Shown here: in pieces, positions 63,882-64,000 of the stretch | How the letters are laid out: the number at the start of each line of letters is the position of its first letter | Numbering within the stretch: the first letter of the stretch is position 1 | Assembly (NCBI GenBank): GCA_040797845.1 | Contig: JBFNFA010000005.1 | Location: 206,877 to 270,876 of the forward strand | From: Clostridium_AW sp040797845 | GTDB taxonomy: Bacteria > Bacillota > Clostridia > Clostridiales > Clostridiaceae | Reading direction: 5' to 3' | DNA length: 64,000 nt | Notes under the pieces: model-generated | What the model was told of the DNA's origin: nothing | Database searches by the model: none | Seen by the model: the letters and a program-made list of their open reading frames with translations, nothing else | Translations under genes and position numbers: made by a program

Positions 63882-64000
63882 TTATCAAGTGATTCTTAGC
63901 TTCAGATGGAGTTTGCTTAAAAGGAATACTTACTCCAACTGAAGTTTAGAAGAACTTATCCAGGGACGTAGCATCCGTTATGCACAGCATAAGAACTCTA
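63882..64000 (+). repeat. Structured repeat, copy 3 (cut by window edge)
   Basis: The first 100 bases are identical to copy 2 (7741-7840), including the CTTCAG...CTGAAG hairpin. The remaining bases follow copy 1 (TTATGCACAGCATAAGAACT). This copy therefore joins the 5' hairpin of copy 2 with the longer interior of copy 1 and is probably the full-length form. Confidence 0.7.

Noticed and set aside
1..64000. tRNA, rRNA, CRISPR, prophage or transposase genes
   Set aside because: No sequence supporting any of these was seen; the single amidase without other phage genes is not enough for a prophage.

Overview
The window is AT-rich DNA from a spore-forming low-GC Firmicute, most likely a Clostridium. 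Signs are a spoVA-type dipicolinate operon, many lipoproteins and small membrane proteins, AGGAGG-type ribosome binding sites, a T-box leader and the codon use. The species cannot be named from the sequence. No rRNA, tRNA, transposase, integrase or CRISPR array was seen.

Layout. (1) 1-1319: 3' end of an FtsX-type ABC permease. (2) 1609-4791, minus strand: six-gene sporulation operon DUF1657 - DUF421/DUF1657 fusion ('2Duf') - spoVAC - spoVAD - spoVAE - DUF1657, resembling the mobile spoVA operon linked to spore heat resistance. (3) 5-10 kb: Cam-type gamma carbonic anhydrase, lipoproteins, an alpha/beta hydrolase flanked by two copies of a strongly structured repeat, a spore-photoproduct-lyase-like radical SAM protein, and a truncated MerR gene. 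(4) 10.9-15.4 kb, minus strand: HscC-type Hsp70 with a membrane J-like partner, preceded by a short site-2-protease-like protein lacking HExxH. (5) 15.8-22.2 kb: single genes, including a CatB-like acetyltransferase and a membrane-anchored HExxH protein. (6) 22.3-27.5 kb: T-box (Cys) controlled sulfur operon: cystine-type ABC importer, cystathionine lyase, LuxS and an MccA-type cysteine/cystathionine synthase. Together these import cyst(e)ine-like solutes and recycle the SAM by-product homocysteine to cysteine. (7) 27.5-35.4 kb: MarR/flavodoxin divergent pair, SUKH-like protein, amidase, DJ-1 protein behind a possible translational attenuator, PadR-DUF2812-FosX group, GNATs. (8) 35.7-37.8 kb: DUF1259 and YmaF proteins and two paralogous low-complexity His/Met/Arg-rich proteins, plausibly coat or metal-binding. 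(9) 38-42.7 kb: MerR regulator next to a 1234-residue TrmO-TrmO-UvrA fusion that has its own MerR-type promoter. (10) 42.8-60.4 kb: long plus-strand run of small one-gene units (GNATs, DUFs, lipoproteins, a macrodomain, zinc ribbons, membrane proteins). It is interrupted by a MecA-like PBP and by a G+C-richer minus-strand MocR/flavin-oxidase pair. (11) 60.6-64 kb: anti-sigma-like protein without an adjacent sigma gene, LUD protein, AraC regulator, and a third copy of the structured repeat at the edge.

The most unusual structure is in region 10 and its outliers at 31 and 35 kb. The same few intergenic modules recur between unrelated genes: seven related terminator hairpins, five copies of one -10-bearing promoter module, three of another, and three of an 80-bp module. 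Orphaned 3' ends of genes that exist elsewhere in the window lie between them. This looks like a cassette-like archipelago that gains, loses and swaps small genes at shared intergenic sequence. The second candidate for something undescribed is the 5'-UTR-like structured repeat at 6753, 7741 and 63882.
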